Below are positions 43,992 through 53,374 of a stretch of 64,000 bases of DNA, one piece after another. The stretch comes from Thermohalobaculum sp039184865 (GTDB lineage: Bacteria; Pseudomonadota; Alphaproteobacteria; Rhodobacterales; Rhodobacteraceae), in the NCBI GenBank assembly GCA_039184865.1, contig JBCDAV010000026.1, positions 1 through 64,000 of the forward strand, written 5' to 3'. The translations under genes and the position numbers were made by a program. How positions within the stretch are numbered: the stretch's first letter is position 1; the number at the start of each line of letters is the position of its first letter. The notes beneath the pieces are model-generated. The model did not search any database, was not told the origin of the DNA, and saw only the letters and a program-made list of their open reading frames with translations.

Positions 43992-46900
43992 ATGCGCGAC
44001 TTCAAGAAAATCCTCATCGCCAACCGCGGCGAGATCGCCATCCGCGTGAGCCGCGCTGCCAACGAGATGGGCAAGGCGACAGTCGCCGTCTATGCCGAAG
44101 AGGACAAACTCGGTCTGCACCGCTTCAAGACCGACGAGGCCTATCAGATCGGCCACGGCAAGGGACCAGTTGAGGCCTATCTATCGATAGATGAGGTCAT
44201 CCGCGTTGCAGTAAAGTCAAGTGCAGACGCGATCCACCCGGGCTACGGATTGCTTTCGGAGAACCCGGATTTCGTCGATGCCTGCACCAAGAACGGGATC
44301 GCCTTCATCGGTCCGAAGGCCGAAACTATGCGGATGCTCGGCGACAAGGCCTCGGCACGCAAGGCCGCGATCGCGGCCGGCGTACCGGTCGTACCCGCGA
44401 CGGAAGTCCTGCCCGACCCGACGGAACCCGGCGCCATGGACCGGATACACACCATGGCGGCCGAGATTGGCTATCCGCTGATGCTCAAGGCCTCTTGGGG
44501 CGGAGGTGGTCGCGGTATGCGCCCGATCCACGGCCCTGAGGAACTGGAGGACAAGGTCAAGGAAGGTCGGCGCGAGGCTGAGGCGGCGTTCGGCAACGGC
44601 GAGGGCTATCTCGAAAAGCTCATCGAAAAGGCGCGCCATGTCGAGGTTCAGGTCCTCGGCGATCACCACGGCGAGCTGGTGCACCTGTTCGAGCGTGACT
44701 GCTCGGTGCAGCGGCGAAATCAGAAAGTGGTCGAGCGAGCACCGGCCCCTTACTTATCGGCCGATGAACGCGCCGAAATAAACCAACTCGGCCTCAAGAT
44801 TGCGCGCTACGCGGACTACCAGTGCGCCGGGACGATCGAGTTCCTCATGGATATGGCATCGGGCGCCTTTTACTTCATCGAGGTCAATCCGCGCGTTCAG
44901 GTCGAGCACACGGTCACCGAAGAGGTCACCGGAATCGACATCGTCCGCGCCCAGATCCGCATCACCGAAGGTGCCACCATAGCGGAGGCGACCGGGCACA
45001 AAGGCCAGGAGGACATCTGGCTGAACGGGCATGCGATCCAGTGCCGGATCACCACCGAAGACCCGCTGAACAACTTCATTCCCGATTACGGCCGTATCAC
45101 CGCCTATCGTGGCGCGACCGGCTTCGGGATTCGTCTAGACGGCGGCACGGCTTATTCCGGCGCCGTGATCACCCGCTACTATGACTCCCTGTTGGAGAAG
45201 GTCACAGCCTGGGCGCCGACGCCCGACGAGGCCATCGCGCGCATCGACCGGGCCCTGCGCGAGTTCCGGATTCGCGGCGTCGCGACCAACATCGCGTTCG
45301 TCGAGAATCTTCTGAAACACCCGAGCTTCCTCGACCACAGCTACCATACGAAGTTCATCGACGAAACGGCGGAACTGTTCGACTTCAAGCGCCGCCGCGA
45401 CCGCGCGACAAAGCTGCTGACCTTCGTCGGCGACATAACGGTGAACGGGAACCCGGAGGTCGCGGGCCGCGCGCGCCCGCCCGCCGATGCGCATCCGCCG
45501 GAGCCGCCGAAGCCGCTCAGCCACAATCCGCCGCCGGGCCTGAAACAGAAGCTCGGCTCCGAGGGTCCGAAGGCCGTGGCCGACTGGATGCTGTCCGAGG
45601 ACCGCCTGCTGATCACCGACACGACGATGCGCGATGCGCATCAGTCCCTGCTCGCAACCCGGATGCGCGGCATCGACATGGTGCGGATCGCGCCCAGTTA
45701 CGCGTCTTACTTGCCGAATCTGTTCTCGATGGAATGCTGGGGCGGCGCCACCTTCGACGTGGCCTATCGCTTCCTGCAGGAATGTCCCTGGCAGCGACTG
45801 CGCAACCTGCGCGCGGCTATGCCGAACCTGCTCACCCAGATGCTGGTGCGCGCCTCGAACGGCGTCGGCTACACTAACCTGCCCGACAATGTCGTCCGGC
45901 TCTTCATCCGGCAGGCCGCCGACACCGGAATGGACGTCTTCCGGGTCTTTGATCCGCTGAACTGGGTGGAATCGATGCGCGTGGCCTGCGACGCCGTCTT
46001 GGAAACCGATCGCCTGCTCGAAGCGGCAGTCTGCTACACCGGCGACATCAACGATCCCGACCGGGCGAAGTACTCGCTGAAGTACTACGTCGAAATCGCA
46101 CGCGAACTCGAAGCCGCCGGCGCGCACATCCTGTGCATCAAGGACATGGGTGGGCTGGTCAAACCGGCGGCCGCGAAGAAGCTGATCGAAACGCTGAAAG
46201 GCGAGATTTCGATCCCGATCCATTTCCACACACATGATACCTCCGGCCTGTCCGGCGCGTCGATGCTGGCGGCAGCAGAAGCGGGTGTCGACGCGGTCGA
46301 CTGCGCGATGGATGCCCTCTCGGGTCTGACCAGCCAGGCGCCGATGGGCTCGATCGTGGAAGCTCTGAAAGGCCAGCCGCGCGACACCGGGCTGAACATC
46401 CATTCCGTGCGCGAGCTGTCGAACTATTGGGAAGGCGTGCGCCACATGTATGCGGGCTTCGAGGCCGACATGCGCCATCCGTCGTCCGAGGTTTATCTGC
46501 ACGAGATGCCGGGCGGTCAGGTGACCAACCTGCGTGCTCAGGCGAGGTCGATGGGTCTTGAGACGCGGTGGCCGGAAATCGCCAAGACCTATGCCGACGT
46601 GAACCAGGCCTTCGGTGACGTCATCAAGGTGACGCCGATTGCCAAGACGGTCGGCGACATGGCGCTTTCGCTCGTCGCGGCGGGCCTCTCGGTCGAGGAC
46701 CTGCTCGATCCCGATACCGAGGTTTCCGTGCCGGATTCGGTCGTGACCTTCTTCAAGGGCGAAGTCGGCCAGCCGCATGGCGGCTTCCCGGAAGTCCTGC
46801 AGGCGAAAATCCTGAAGGGCGATACCCCGCTTACCATTCGGCCAGGTTCGGTTCTGGAGCCGGTTGATCTGGAGGCCGCTCGGACCGAAGCACAGACCGA

Positions 46901-47453
46901 AATGCCCGGCATCACCGTCGATGACGAGGACCTCTGTTCCTTCCTGATGTACCGTCAAGTTTACCTCGACTACATGGGCCGACGCCGCGAGTACGGCCCG
47001 GTGCGACAACTGCCGACGCCGACCTTCTTCTACGGCATGGAACCGGGCGAGGAGGTGAGTTTCGATCTCGAACCAGGCAAGACGCTGGTCGTCCGGCTGC
47101 AAGCCATTTCGGACGTCAACGAACAGGGCGAGGTCAAGCTGTTCTTCGAGCTGAACGGCCAGCCGCGGGTGATCCGCGTGCCGGATCGGCTCGCCTCGAA
47201 GGCCGCTGGCCGCGCTGAGAAAGCCGACCCAGGCAATCCCAATCATGTCGGCGCGCCGATGCCCGGCTCCGTTGCGACGGTCGCGGTGCATGAGGGACAG
47301 GTCGTGCGCGCAGGCGAAGTTCTGTTGACGCTAGAGGCGATGAAAATGGAGACTGCGATCCATGCGGACCGGGATGGAGAGATCGCTCGCATCGCGGCAC
47401 CTACCGGCACGCAGGTAGACGCCAAGGATCTGCTGGTGGTGTTCACGGGATAA
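43992..47453 (+). CDS. pyc: Pyruvate carboxylase
   Basis: ATP- and biotin-dependent carboxylation of pyruvate to oxaloacetate (anaplerosis). The 1153-aa single-chain enzyme has, in order: biotin carboxylase (1-450, opening KKILIANRGEIAIR, ATP-grasp ASWGGGGRGM), carboxyltransferase (about 535-810, LLITDTTMRDAHQSLLATRMR, with metal and Lys sites in CIKDMGGLVKP and HFHTHDTSG), and biotin carrier ending with EAMKMET, biotin on Lys1118. Length is typical. ATG 43992 after GGGGTAAAAG. A weak GGCAG/CTGCC hairpin (47464-47481) follows the gene. Confidence 0.97.
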   Translation: MRDFKKILIANRGEIAIRVSRAANEMGKATVAVYAEEDKLGLHRFKTDEAYQIGHGKGPVEAYLSIDEVIRVAVKSSADAIHPGYGLLSENPDFVDACTKNGIAFIGPKAETMRMLGDKASARKAAIAAGVPVVPATEVLPDPTEPGAMDRIHTMAAEIGYPLMLKASWGGGGRGMRPIHGPEELEDKVKEGRREAEAAFGNGEGYLEKLIEKARHVEVQVLGDHHGELVHLFERDCSVQRRNQKVVERAPAPYLSADERAEINQLGLKIARYADYQCAGTIEFLMDMASGAFYFIEVNPRVQVEHTVTEEVTGIDIVRAQIRITEGATIAEATGHKGQEDIWLNGHAIQCRITTEDPLNNFIPDYGRITAYRGATGFGIRLDGGTAYSGAVITRYYDSLLEKVTAWAPTPDEAIARIDRALREFRIRGVATNIAFVENLLKHPSFLDHSYHTKFIDETAELFDFKRRRDRATKLLTFVGDITVNGNPEVAGRARPPADAHPPEPPKPLSHNPPPGLKQKLGSEGPKAVADWMLSEDRLLITDTTMRDAHQSLLATRMRGIDMVRIAPSYASYLPNLFSMECWGGATFDVAYRFLQECPWQRLRNLRAAMPNLLTQMLVRASNGVGYTNLPDNVVRLFIRQAADTGMDVFRVFDPLNWVESMRVACDAVLETDRLLEAAVCYTGDINDPDRAKYSLKYYVEIARELEAAGAHILCIKDMGGLVKPAAAKKLIETLKGEISIPIHFHTHDTSGLSGASMLAAAEAGVDAVDCAMDALSGLTSQAPMGSIVEALKGQPRDTGLNIHSVRELSNYWEGVRHMYAGFEADMRHPSSEVYLHEMPGGQVTNLRAQARSMGLETRWPEIAKTYADVNQAFGDVIKVTPIAKTVGDMALSLVAAGLSVEDLLDPDTEVSVPDSVVTFFKGEVGQPHGGFPEVLQAKILKGDTPLTIRPGSVLEPVDLEAARTEAQTEMPGITVDDEDLCSFLMYRQVYLDYMGRRREYGPVRQLPTPTFFYGMEPGEEVSFDLEPGKTLVVRLQAISDVNEQGEVKLFFELNGQPRVIRVPDRLASKAAGRAEKADPGNPNHVGAPMPGSVATVAVHEGQVVRAGEVLLTLEAMKMETAIHADRDGEIARIAAPTGTQVDAKDLLVVFTG

Positions 47454-47568
47454 GCTATCTATCGGCAGGTTGGGCGCTGCCCTGACCTACGGTAAAACAC
47501 ACACTTTAGATCGGCCGCTCAATCCGCTAAGCACCCGCCGACCCTGAGAGACGAGCCGCGAGAGACGC

Positions 47569-50004
47569 ATGAAATTCACCCTGTCCTGGCTGAAGGAGCA
47601 CCTCGACACCGAGGCGACCTTGACCGAGATCACCGAGGCCCTGACGGATCTGGGCCTTGAACTGGAAGGCGTGGAAGACCCGGCCGAACGCCTCGGCGCC
47701 TTCACGATCTGCCGTGTCATCGAAGCCGTCCAGCATCCGAATGCCGACAGGCTCAGGCTATGCCGCGTCGAAGCGTGGCCGAACGGGCCGGATGCACCCT
47801 CCCAGGAGGTACAGGTCGTCTGCGGCGCGCCGAATGCGCGGACAGGTATGGTCGGCGTGTTCGCGGCGGCAGGGACTCATATCCCTGGGACCGGGGTCGA
47901 CCTGAAGCCCGGGGTCATCAGGGGCGTCGAGTCGAACGGAATGTTGTGCTCGGAACGGGAGCTTGAGCTGTCCGACGACCATGACGGCATCATCGATCTT
48001 CCCGCGGATGCGCCACTCGGTCAGCGCTATATCGATTATTCCGGGGCAAACGACCCGATGATCGAGATCGCGATCACCCCAAACCGGCCCGATGCGCTCG
48101 GGATTGCGGGCATCGCGCGAGATCTCGCGGCACGAGGTCTCGGCACTGTGGTACCGCGCAAAACACCACGCATCGACGCGAAGTTCGACAGCCCGTTCAC
48201 TGTGAGAATTGATGACGACGTGCTCGACAAGGCTCCCGTTTTCTGCGGCCGTCTGATCCGCGGCGTGAAGAACGGCCCGTCCCCGGCGTGGCTACAGCAG
48301 CGGCTGCGCGCAATCGGTCTGCGGCCGATCTCGGCGCTCGTCGATATCACAAACTATCTGACCTACGACATGAACCGGCCGCTGCACGTCTTTGACGCGG
48401 ACAAGGTGAAGGGCTCGGGCCTGCGCGTGCATTGGGCCGAGAAAGGCTCGACGCTCGAGGCGCTGGACGACAAGGAGTACACCTTCGAGCCGGACATGAT
48501 CATGATCTCGGACGAGCATGGCCCTGAGGCCATTGCCGGTGTCATGGGCGGAAACCCGACCGGCTGCTCGATGGAAACGGTCAACGTGTTCATCGAAAGC
48601 GCCTACTGGGATCCCGTCACCACCGCATCGACAGGCCGTCGCTTGAAGATCCATTCCGATGCACGCTACCGGTTCGAGCGCGGGATCGATCCGGCTTCCT
48701 GTCCTGTCGGGGCCGACATGGGCGCGGCCATGATCATGGAGCTTTGCGGCGGCGAAGCCTCCAAACTGGTCACTGCTGGAGCTGTGCCCGATACCTCGCG
48801 ATCCTATGCCTTGCGGCCGGAGCGCGTCGTCTCGCTTGTCGGGATGGAAATCGCGCGGGACGAACAGGTGCGGATTCTGACCGATCTCGGCTTCGGCTGC
48901 TCCGACGATGAAGACAAGATCGTCGCCTCGGTTCCGTCATGGCGCCCCGACGTCCTCGGCGAGGCTGATCTGGTCGAGGAAATTGCCCGCGTCGCGTCGC
49001 TCACCAAGCTGCAGAGCCAGCCGCTGCCGCGCGCAACCGGCGTCGGTCGCAAGACGCTGACACCGATGCAGGCGCGCGAACGCACGACACGACGCACGCT
49101 TGCCGCTCTCGGGCTGAATGAATGCGTGACCTACTCGTTCATCGCAGAGGAACACGCGGCGCTGTTCGGCGGCCGCGGCGATGCCGTGCGCCTCGACAAT
49201 CCGATCAGCTCAGAAATGAGCCACATGCGCCCATCGGCCCTGCCGGGCCTGCTCTCGGCTGCCGCGAAGAACCAGGCGCAAGGCACGATGGATCTCGGCC
49301 TCTTCGAGGTCGGTGCAGGCTATCAGGGCGGCGAACCGGGCGAGCAGATCACCACTGCGGATGCAATTCGGGTCGGCTCCACCACTGCGCGTCACTGGTC
49401 AGGGGCGCGGCGCCCGGTCGACCTGCACGATGCCAAGGCAGACGCCGAGGCCGTGTTGTCGGCACTTGGCGCGCCCACGGCAAAGCTGATGATCGCACGC
49501 GAAGCGCCAGGGTGGTTTCACCCGGGCCGGTCGGCAGCCCTGAAACTCGGCCCTAAGAACACGCTCGCCGTTTTCGGCGAACTGCACCCGAAGGTCGTCA
49601 AGGCAATGGATCTGCGCGGCCCCGCCGTCGCCGTCAGCATCATGCTCGAGAACCTGCCCGCTGCGAAGGCCAAGGGCACGACGCGGCCCGCGCTGCAAGT
49701 GTCGAACCTTCAAATGGTCGAGCGCGACTTCGCCTTTGTCGTCGACAGCAGTGTCGAGGCTCAGCAGATCGTTCGCGCCGCCATGGGCGGTGACAAGAAG
49801 CTGATCGCGGGTGTCGATGTCTTTGACATCTTCGAGGGCAAGAAGGCAGCCGAGCAGCTCGGCGTCGCGAAGAAGTCGGTCGCTATCTCCGTGCGTTTGC
49901 AACCGGTGAACGACACGCTGACGGACGCAGAAATCGAGGCGATCGGGCAGAAGATCGTCGCAAGCGTCGCAAAGGCAACAGGCGCGGAGCTGCGCGGCGG
50001 CTAG
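47569..50004 (+). CDS. pheT: Phenylalanyl-tRNA synthetase beta subunit
   Basis: Charges tRNA-Phe as an alpha2beta2 enzyme. The 811-aa product has the EMAP-II-like tRNA-binding domain (about 40-150, VCGAPNARTGMVGVFAAAGT), B3/B4 editing domain, B5, the catalytic-like core and the C-terminal anticodon-binding FDX-ACB domain (QMVERDFAFVVDSSVEAQQI, VRLQPVNDTLTDAEIEAI). Length is normal. pheS, often adjacent, is not upstream here; the preceding gene is pyc. ATG 47569 with GAGAGACGC upstream. Confidence 0.97.
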   Translation: MKFTLSWLKEHLDTEATLTEITEALTDLGLELEGVEDPAERLGAFTICRVIEAVQHPNADRLRLCRVEAWPNGPDAPSQEVQVVCGAPNARTGMVGVFAAAGTHIPGTGVDLKPGVIRGVESNGMLCSERELELSDDHDGIIDLPADAPLGQRYIDYSGANDPMIEIAITPNRPDALGIAGIARDLAARGLGTVVPRKTPRIDAKFDSPFTVRIDDDVLDKAPVFCGRLIRGVKNGPSPAWLQQRLRAIGLRPISALVDITNYLTYDMNRPLHVFDADKVKGSGLRVHWAEKGSTLEALDDKEYTFEPDMIMISDEHGPEAIAGVMGGNPTGCSMETVNVFIESAYWDPVTTASTGRRLKIHSDARYRFERGIDPASCPVGADMGAAMIMELCGGEASKLVTAGAVPDTSRSYALRPERVVSLVGMEIARDEQVRILTDLGFGCSDDEDKIVASVPSWRPDVLGEADLVEEIARVASLTKLQSQPLPRATGVGRKTLTPMQARERTTRRTLAALGLNECVTYSFIAEEHAALFGGRGDAVRLDNPISSEMSHMRPSALPGLLSAAAKNQAQGTMDLGLFEVGAGYQGGEPGEQITTADAIRVGSTTARHWSGARRPVDLHDAKADAEAVLSALGAPTAKLMIAREAPGWFHPGRSAALKLGPKNTLAVFGELHPKVVKAMDLRGPAVAVSIMLENLPAAKAKGTTRPALQVSNLQMVERDFAFVVDSSVEAQQIVRAAMGGDKKLIAGVDVFDIFEGKKAAEQLGVAKKSVAISVRLQPVNDTLTDAEIEAIGQKIVASVAKATGAELRGG

Positions 50005-50130
50005 GCGCCGAAGCCGGCACAATCTCTCCACTTTTCCGCCGACAGAGGCCGTTAAGTCACCATTTTCGGCTTCTATTCGCGATCTGCGAAGGTTATGGCC
50101 CGGCCGGGGGCGAGAACGGAGGGAACCCTT

Positions 50131-50553
50131 ATGCTGAACGAATTCAAGGAGTTTGCCGTCAAGGGCAACGTGATGGACATGGGCGTCGGCATCGTGATCG
50201 GAGCGGCGTTCACAACGATCGTGAAAAGCTTCGTCAGCGATATCGTCAACCCGATCATCGGCCTGTTCACCGGCGGGATCGATTTCTCGAACCTGTTCAT
50301 CAATCTGTCGGGTCAGGACATCACCAACCTCAGCGAGGCGCAGGAACAGGGACTTGCCGTGATCACCTACGGCAACTTCATCAACGCCGTCATCGCGTTC
50401 CTGATCGTCGCCTGGATCCTGTTTCTGGTCGTTCGTTCCGTGAACAAGCTCAAGAAGGAAGAGGAGGAGGCACCGGAGCCGCCCGCCGATCCCGAGCCGA
50501 GCGCAGAAGAGAAGCTGCTGACCGAGATCCGGGACCTGCTCGCCAAGGCCTGA
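50131..50553 (+). CDS. mscL: Large-conductance mechanosensitive channel
   Basis: Inner-membrane pentameric emergency valve for hypo-osmotic shock. The 140-aa product carries the pore motif KGNVMDMGVGIVIGAAFTTIVKSFVSDIVNPIIG, the second helix (NFINAVIAFLIVAWILFLVVRSVN) and a cytoplasmic Glu/Pro-rich linker with final helix. I chose ATG 50131, following GGAGGG, giving the standard MLNEFKEFAV start; the ORF opens 12 codons earlier. Confidence 0.97.
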   Translation: MLNEFKEFAVKGNVMDMGVGIVIGAAFTTIVKSFVSDIVNPIIGLFTGGIDFSNLFINLSGQDITNLSEAQEQGLAVITYGNFINAVIAFLIVAWILFLVVRSVNKLKKEEEEAPEPPADPEPSAEEKLLTEIRDLLAKA

Positions 50554-50564
50554 CAACGGCGCTC

Positions 50565-51227
50565 ATGCCAGCAGCGCGCGAAGACAAACGCCCGGTCGAG
50601 GGGTCAGATATTCCGGTCGTGATGCTGCATGGGCTCGGGCGCACTTCAGCGTCGATGAAACCGCTGGCCATGCGCCTGCGTCGGCACGGCTTTGATGCCT
50701 CAACGCTCGATTATCCGTCGACACGTTATGATCTGGCCGGATCGCTCGACTTGGTTCGGTCGGATCTGATTGCGCGGCTCGGTCAGACAGAGATCGCCCT
50801 CGTCGGCCATTCGATGGGCGGGATCATCGCGAGAAGTCTTTGCGTCGAAGACCATGGCTTGAACATCCGCCGGGTCATCCAGATCGGCGCGCCAAATCTC
50901 GGATCACCACTTGCCGACAGGCTCGGCTCGCTTTGGCCGGTTCGTCGGGCCTGCGGACCTGCGGTCGCCGACATCCGCCCGCGCGCGGGGCCTATACAGG
51001 TCGATGACCGGATCGCGGCAATCGCAGGGGTCGGCGGTTTCGGGGAATACGGCGGTCTGGCCGGACCGCATGACGGTGCAGTTTCCGCGCGATCAGCCTG
51101 GGCAGGGGCGGCACGACGCGCCCATGTCGCACAAATTCACACTTTGCTGCCTTTATCGCTCGGCGTCGCGCATCACACAGCACACTTCCTGCGGCCGCCA
51201 GATCCTGCGACCGCCGCGGACCGTTGA
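50565..51227 (+). CDS. Alpha/beta hydrolase, lipase-like
   Basis: 220-aa protein with MLHGLGRTSASMKPLAMRLR (oxyanion loop) and nucleophile elbow GHSMGG (Ser about 83). The acid and base are probably Asp in GPHDGAVS and the later His (AQIHTLLPLS), as in short lipases with a GPxDGVV-type motif. No signal peptide. Substrate unknown. Starts 11 nt after the mscL stop, and its stop is only 3 nt from that of the convergent ald gene. Confidence 0.82.
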   Translation: MPAAREDKRPVEGSDIPVVMLHGLGRTSASMKPLAMRLRRHGFDASTLDYPSTRYDLAGSLDLVRSDLIARLGQTEIALVGHSMGGIIARSLCVEDHGLNIRRVIQIGAPNLGSPLADRLGSLWPVRRACGPAVADIRPRAGPIQVDDRIAAIAGVGGFGEYGGLAGPHDGAVSARSAWAGAARRAHVAQIHTLLPLSLGVAHHTAHFLRPPDPATAADR

Positions 51228-51230
51228 GCC

Positions 51231-52352
51231 TCAGGCGCTACCGAGCACCAACTTGGTCGAGTAAACGTCGATCCCCAGCGCCTGACCGACCGCGTAATAG
51301 GTCAGCTTCCCGGCGTGCACGTTCAGGCCGTTGGCGAGGTGTTCATCGTCTCGGCAGGCCTGCGCCCAGCCCTTGTCAGCCAGAGCAAGCAGGTGAGGCA
51401 TCGTCGCATTCGTCAGGGCAATGGTCGATGAGCGCGCGACGGCGCCGGGCATGTTCGCGACGCAGTAGTGGATTACGCCGTCGACCTCGTAGATCGGATC
51501 CTCGTGCGTCGTCGCCTTCGACGTCTCGAAACAACCGCCCTGATCGATCGCAACATCGACCAGCACCGCACCCGGCTTCATCCGCGAAAGCTGCTCTCGG
51601 CGCACCAGTTTGGGCGCCGCGGCACCAGGGATCAGCACGGCGCCCACGACCAAGTCGGATTGCAGAACGAGTTCCTCAGTCGAATCCGCCGAGGAATAGC
51701 GCGTCTTGAAAACACCGCCGAAGACATCGTCGAGATATTTCAGACGCGGCAGCGAGCGGTCCAGAACAGTGACATCCGCGCCCATGCCTGCCGCGATCCG
51801 GGCCGCATGCGCGCCGACGACACCGCCCCCGATCACCGTCACCTGGGCCGGTCCGACGCCGGGCACCCCGCCCAGCAGCACACCGCGTCCGCCATTCGCC
51901 TTCTGCAGAGCCCAGGCCCCGACCTGCGGCGAAAGCCGACCGGCGACCTCGGACATCGGGGCGAGGAGCGGTAAGCCGCCGACATCATCCGTCACCGTCT
52001 CGTAGGCGATCGCTGTGCAGCCGGACGCGAGGAGATCTCTCGTCTGGTCCGGATCCGGCGCGAGGTGCAGATACGTGAACAGGACCTGCCCGTCGCGCAG
52101 CATGGCACGTTCGCCCGCCTGCGGCTCCTTGACCTTCACGATCATATCCGCCTCGGCGAAGATCTCGGCCGCAGTCGCGCGTACCTCCGCGCCGATCGCC
52201 GTATAGTCTTCGTCCGGGAATCCTGCACCAAGGCCGGCACCGCTCTCGACCATGACCTGATGGCCATGGGCAATCGCCTCGCGGCAAGTTGCAGGCGTCA
52301 TGCCGACGCGAAATTCCTGAGCCTTGATTTCTCTGGGGCAGCCGATGCGCAT
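51231..52352 (-). CDS. ald: Alanine dehydrogenase
   Basis: NAD-dependent interconversion of L-alanine with pyruvate and ammonia. The 373-aa product starts MRIGCPREIKAQEFRVGMTP and contains the pyruvate-binding VKVKEPQAGE (Lys), TYLHLAPD (His), the Rossmann motif VIGGGVVGAHAARIAAGMGA and catalytic Asp in VDVAIDQGG. Full family length. I chose ATG 52352, preceded by GGGAGG; a longer ORF start adds 63 non-homologous residues. Divergent from fdhD across 149 nt. Confidence 0.96.
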   Translation of the reverse strand: MRIGCPREIKAQEFRVGMTPATCREAIAHGHQVMVESGAGLGAGFPDEDYTAIGAEVRATAAEIFAEADMIVKVKEPQAGERAMLRDGQVLFTYLHLAPDPDQTRDLLASGCTAIAYETVTDDVGGLPLLAPMSEVAGRLSPQVGAWALQKANGGRGVLLGGVPGVGPAQVTVIGGGVVGAHAARIAAGMGADVTVLDRSLPRLKYLDDVFGGVFKTRYSSADSTEELVLQSDLVVGAVLIPGAAAPKLVRREQLSRMKPGAVLVDVAIDQGGCFETSKATTHEDPIYEVDGVIHYCVANMPGAVARSSTIALTNATMPHLLALADKGWAQACRDDEHLANGLNVHAGKLTYYAVGQALGIDVYSTKLVLGSA

Positions 52353-52501
52353 GAGGACCTCCCGGTTGGCAGACAGCGACCTTACACCGGGCGCTATGCG
52401 ATCGGCGTTAACGTCGCGATAGCCCCAGTATCGGGCAGATGGCCCCGCCAGAGGACAGCCTTTGCCTTGACCTGCCGGGACCGACGCGTGAAGTGAATGA
52501 C

Positions 52502-53374
52502 ATGGACGAGTTTCTGATTTCGCCGGATCCCGCCGCGCCACGTCTGACCCGGGCGGTCAAGGGCGTCGATCAGACCGGTGCCGTGTCGGAGTCGCGCGTG
52601 GTCGAGGAACGTGCGCTGACGATCTACCTCAACGGTCAGGAAATCGTCACGGCCATGACGATCGGCGATTATCCGGAATACCTCGCGACCGGCTATCTGC
52701 TGAACCAGGGGATGCTCCTGGCGGACGACCGCGTGACGGGCGTCGAATATGACGAGGATCTCGAGGTCGTCATCGTCCGAACCGAACGCCAAACGGATTA
52801 CGAGGAGAAGTTGAAAAAGAAGACCCGGACGTCCGGCTGTGCGGTCGGGACGGTTTTCGGCGACATGATGGAGCAGCTTGACGGCGTGTCGTTCGGGCCG
52901 GGCGAGGTCCGGACCTCGTGGCTCTATGAGCTGGCCCGCAAGATCAACACGGCACCTTCGCTCTATCTGGAAGCAGGAGCGATCCACGGAACGGTTCTCT
53001 GCCGCGAGGATTCGCCGCTGATCTTCATGGAGGATGTCGGCCGCCACAACGCCGTCGACAAGATCGCGGGCTGGATGTTTGCCGAGGGCGTCACGGGCGA
53101 TGGCCACATCCTCTACACGACCGGGCGCCTGACCTCGGAGATGGTGATCAAGACGGCGCTGATGGGCATTCCGGTGCTGGCATCGCGATCGGGGTTCACG
53201 GCCTGGGGTGTAGAATTGGCCCGGCAGGTCGGGCTGACCCTGATCGGCCGGATGCGCGGGCAGCGGTTCCTGTGCCTCTCGGGCGACGAACGCCTGATCT
53301 ACGATGCCGACGCCCTGAGCGTGCCGGAAGAAGACCGCAAGCACCGACGCAAGGGGGGGCGCGATGCAGGCTGA
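52502..53374 (+). CDS. fdhD: FdhD/NarQ family sulfurtransferase for formate dehydrogenase
   Basis: In characterised systems FdhD passes sulfur from a cysteine desulfurase to the molybdenum cofactor so that formate dehydrogenase becomes active. The 290-aa product has the family core SGCAVGTVFG, EDVGRHNAVDKIAGW, YTTGRLTSEMVIK and SRSGFTAWGVELA. The usual CxxC loop keeps its first Cys (Cys113) but the second is Gly116. No formate dehydrogenase lies in the window. The start is uncertain: ATG 52502 (used) or ATG 52439. First gene of a Moco operon; the next start lies inside it by 11 nt. Confidence 0.92.
   Translation: MDEFLISPDPAAPRLTRAVKGVDQTGAVSESRVVEERALTIYLNGQEIVTAMTIGDYPEYLATGYLLNQGMLLADDRVTGVEYDEDLEVVIVRTERQTDYEEKLKKKTRTSGCAVGTVFGDMMEQLDGVSFGPGEVRTSWLYELARKINTAPSLYLEAGAIHGTVLCREDSPLIFMEDVGRHNAVDKIAGWMFAEGVTGDGHILYTTGRLTSEMVIKTALMGIPVLASRSGFTAWGVELARQVGLTLIGRMRGQRFLCLSGDERLIYDADALSVPEEDRKHRRKGGRDAG

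Noticed and set aside
43763..44074. Minus-strand ORF of 103 codons across the pyc start
   Set aside because: It overlaps the start of pyc and the start of the hypothetical gene; no translation signal.
45135..47291. Minus-strand ORF of 718 codons inside pyc
   Set aside because: Antisense reading of pyruvate carboxylase in a G+C-rich genome; sequence lacks any recognisable domain.
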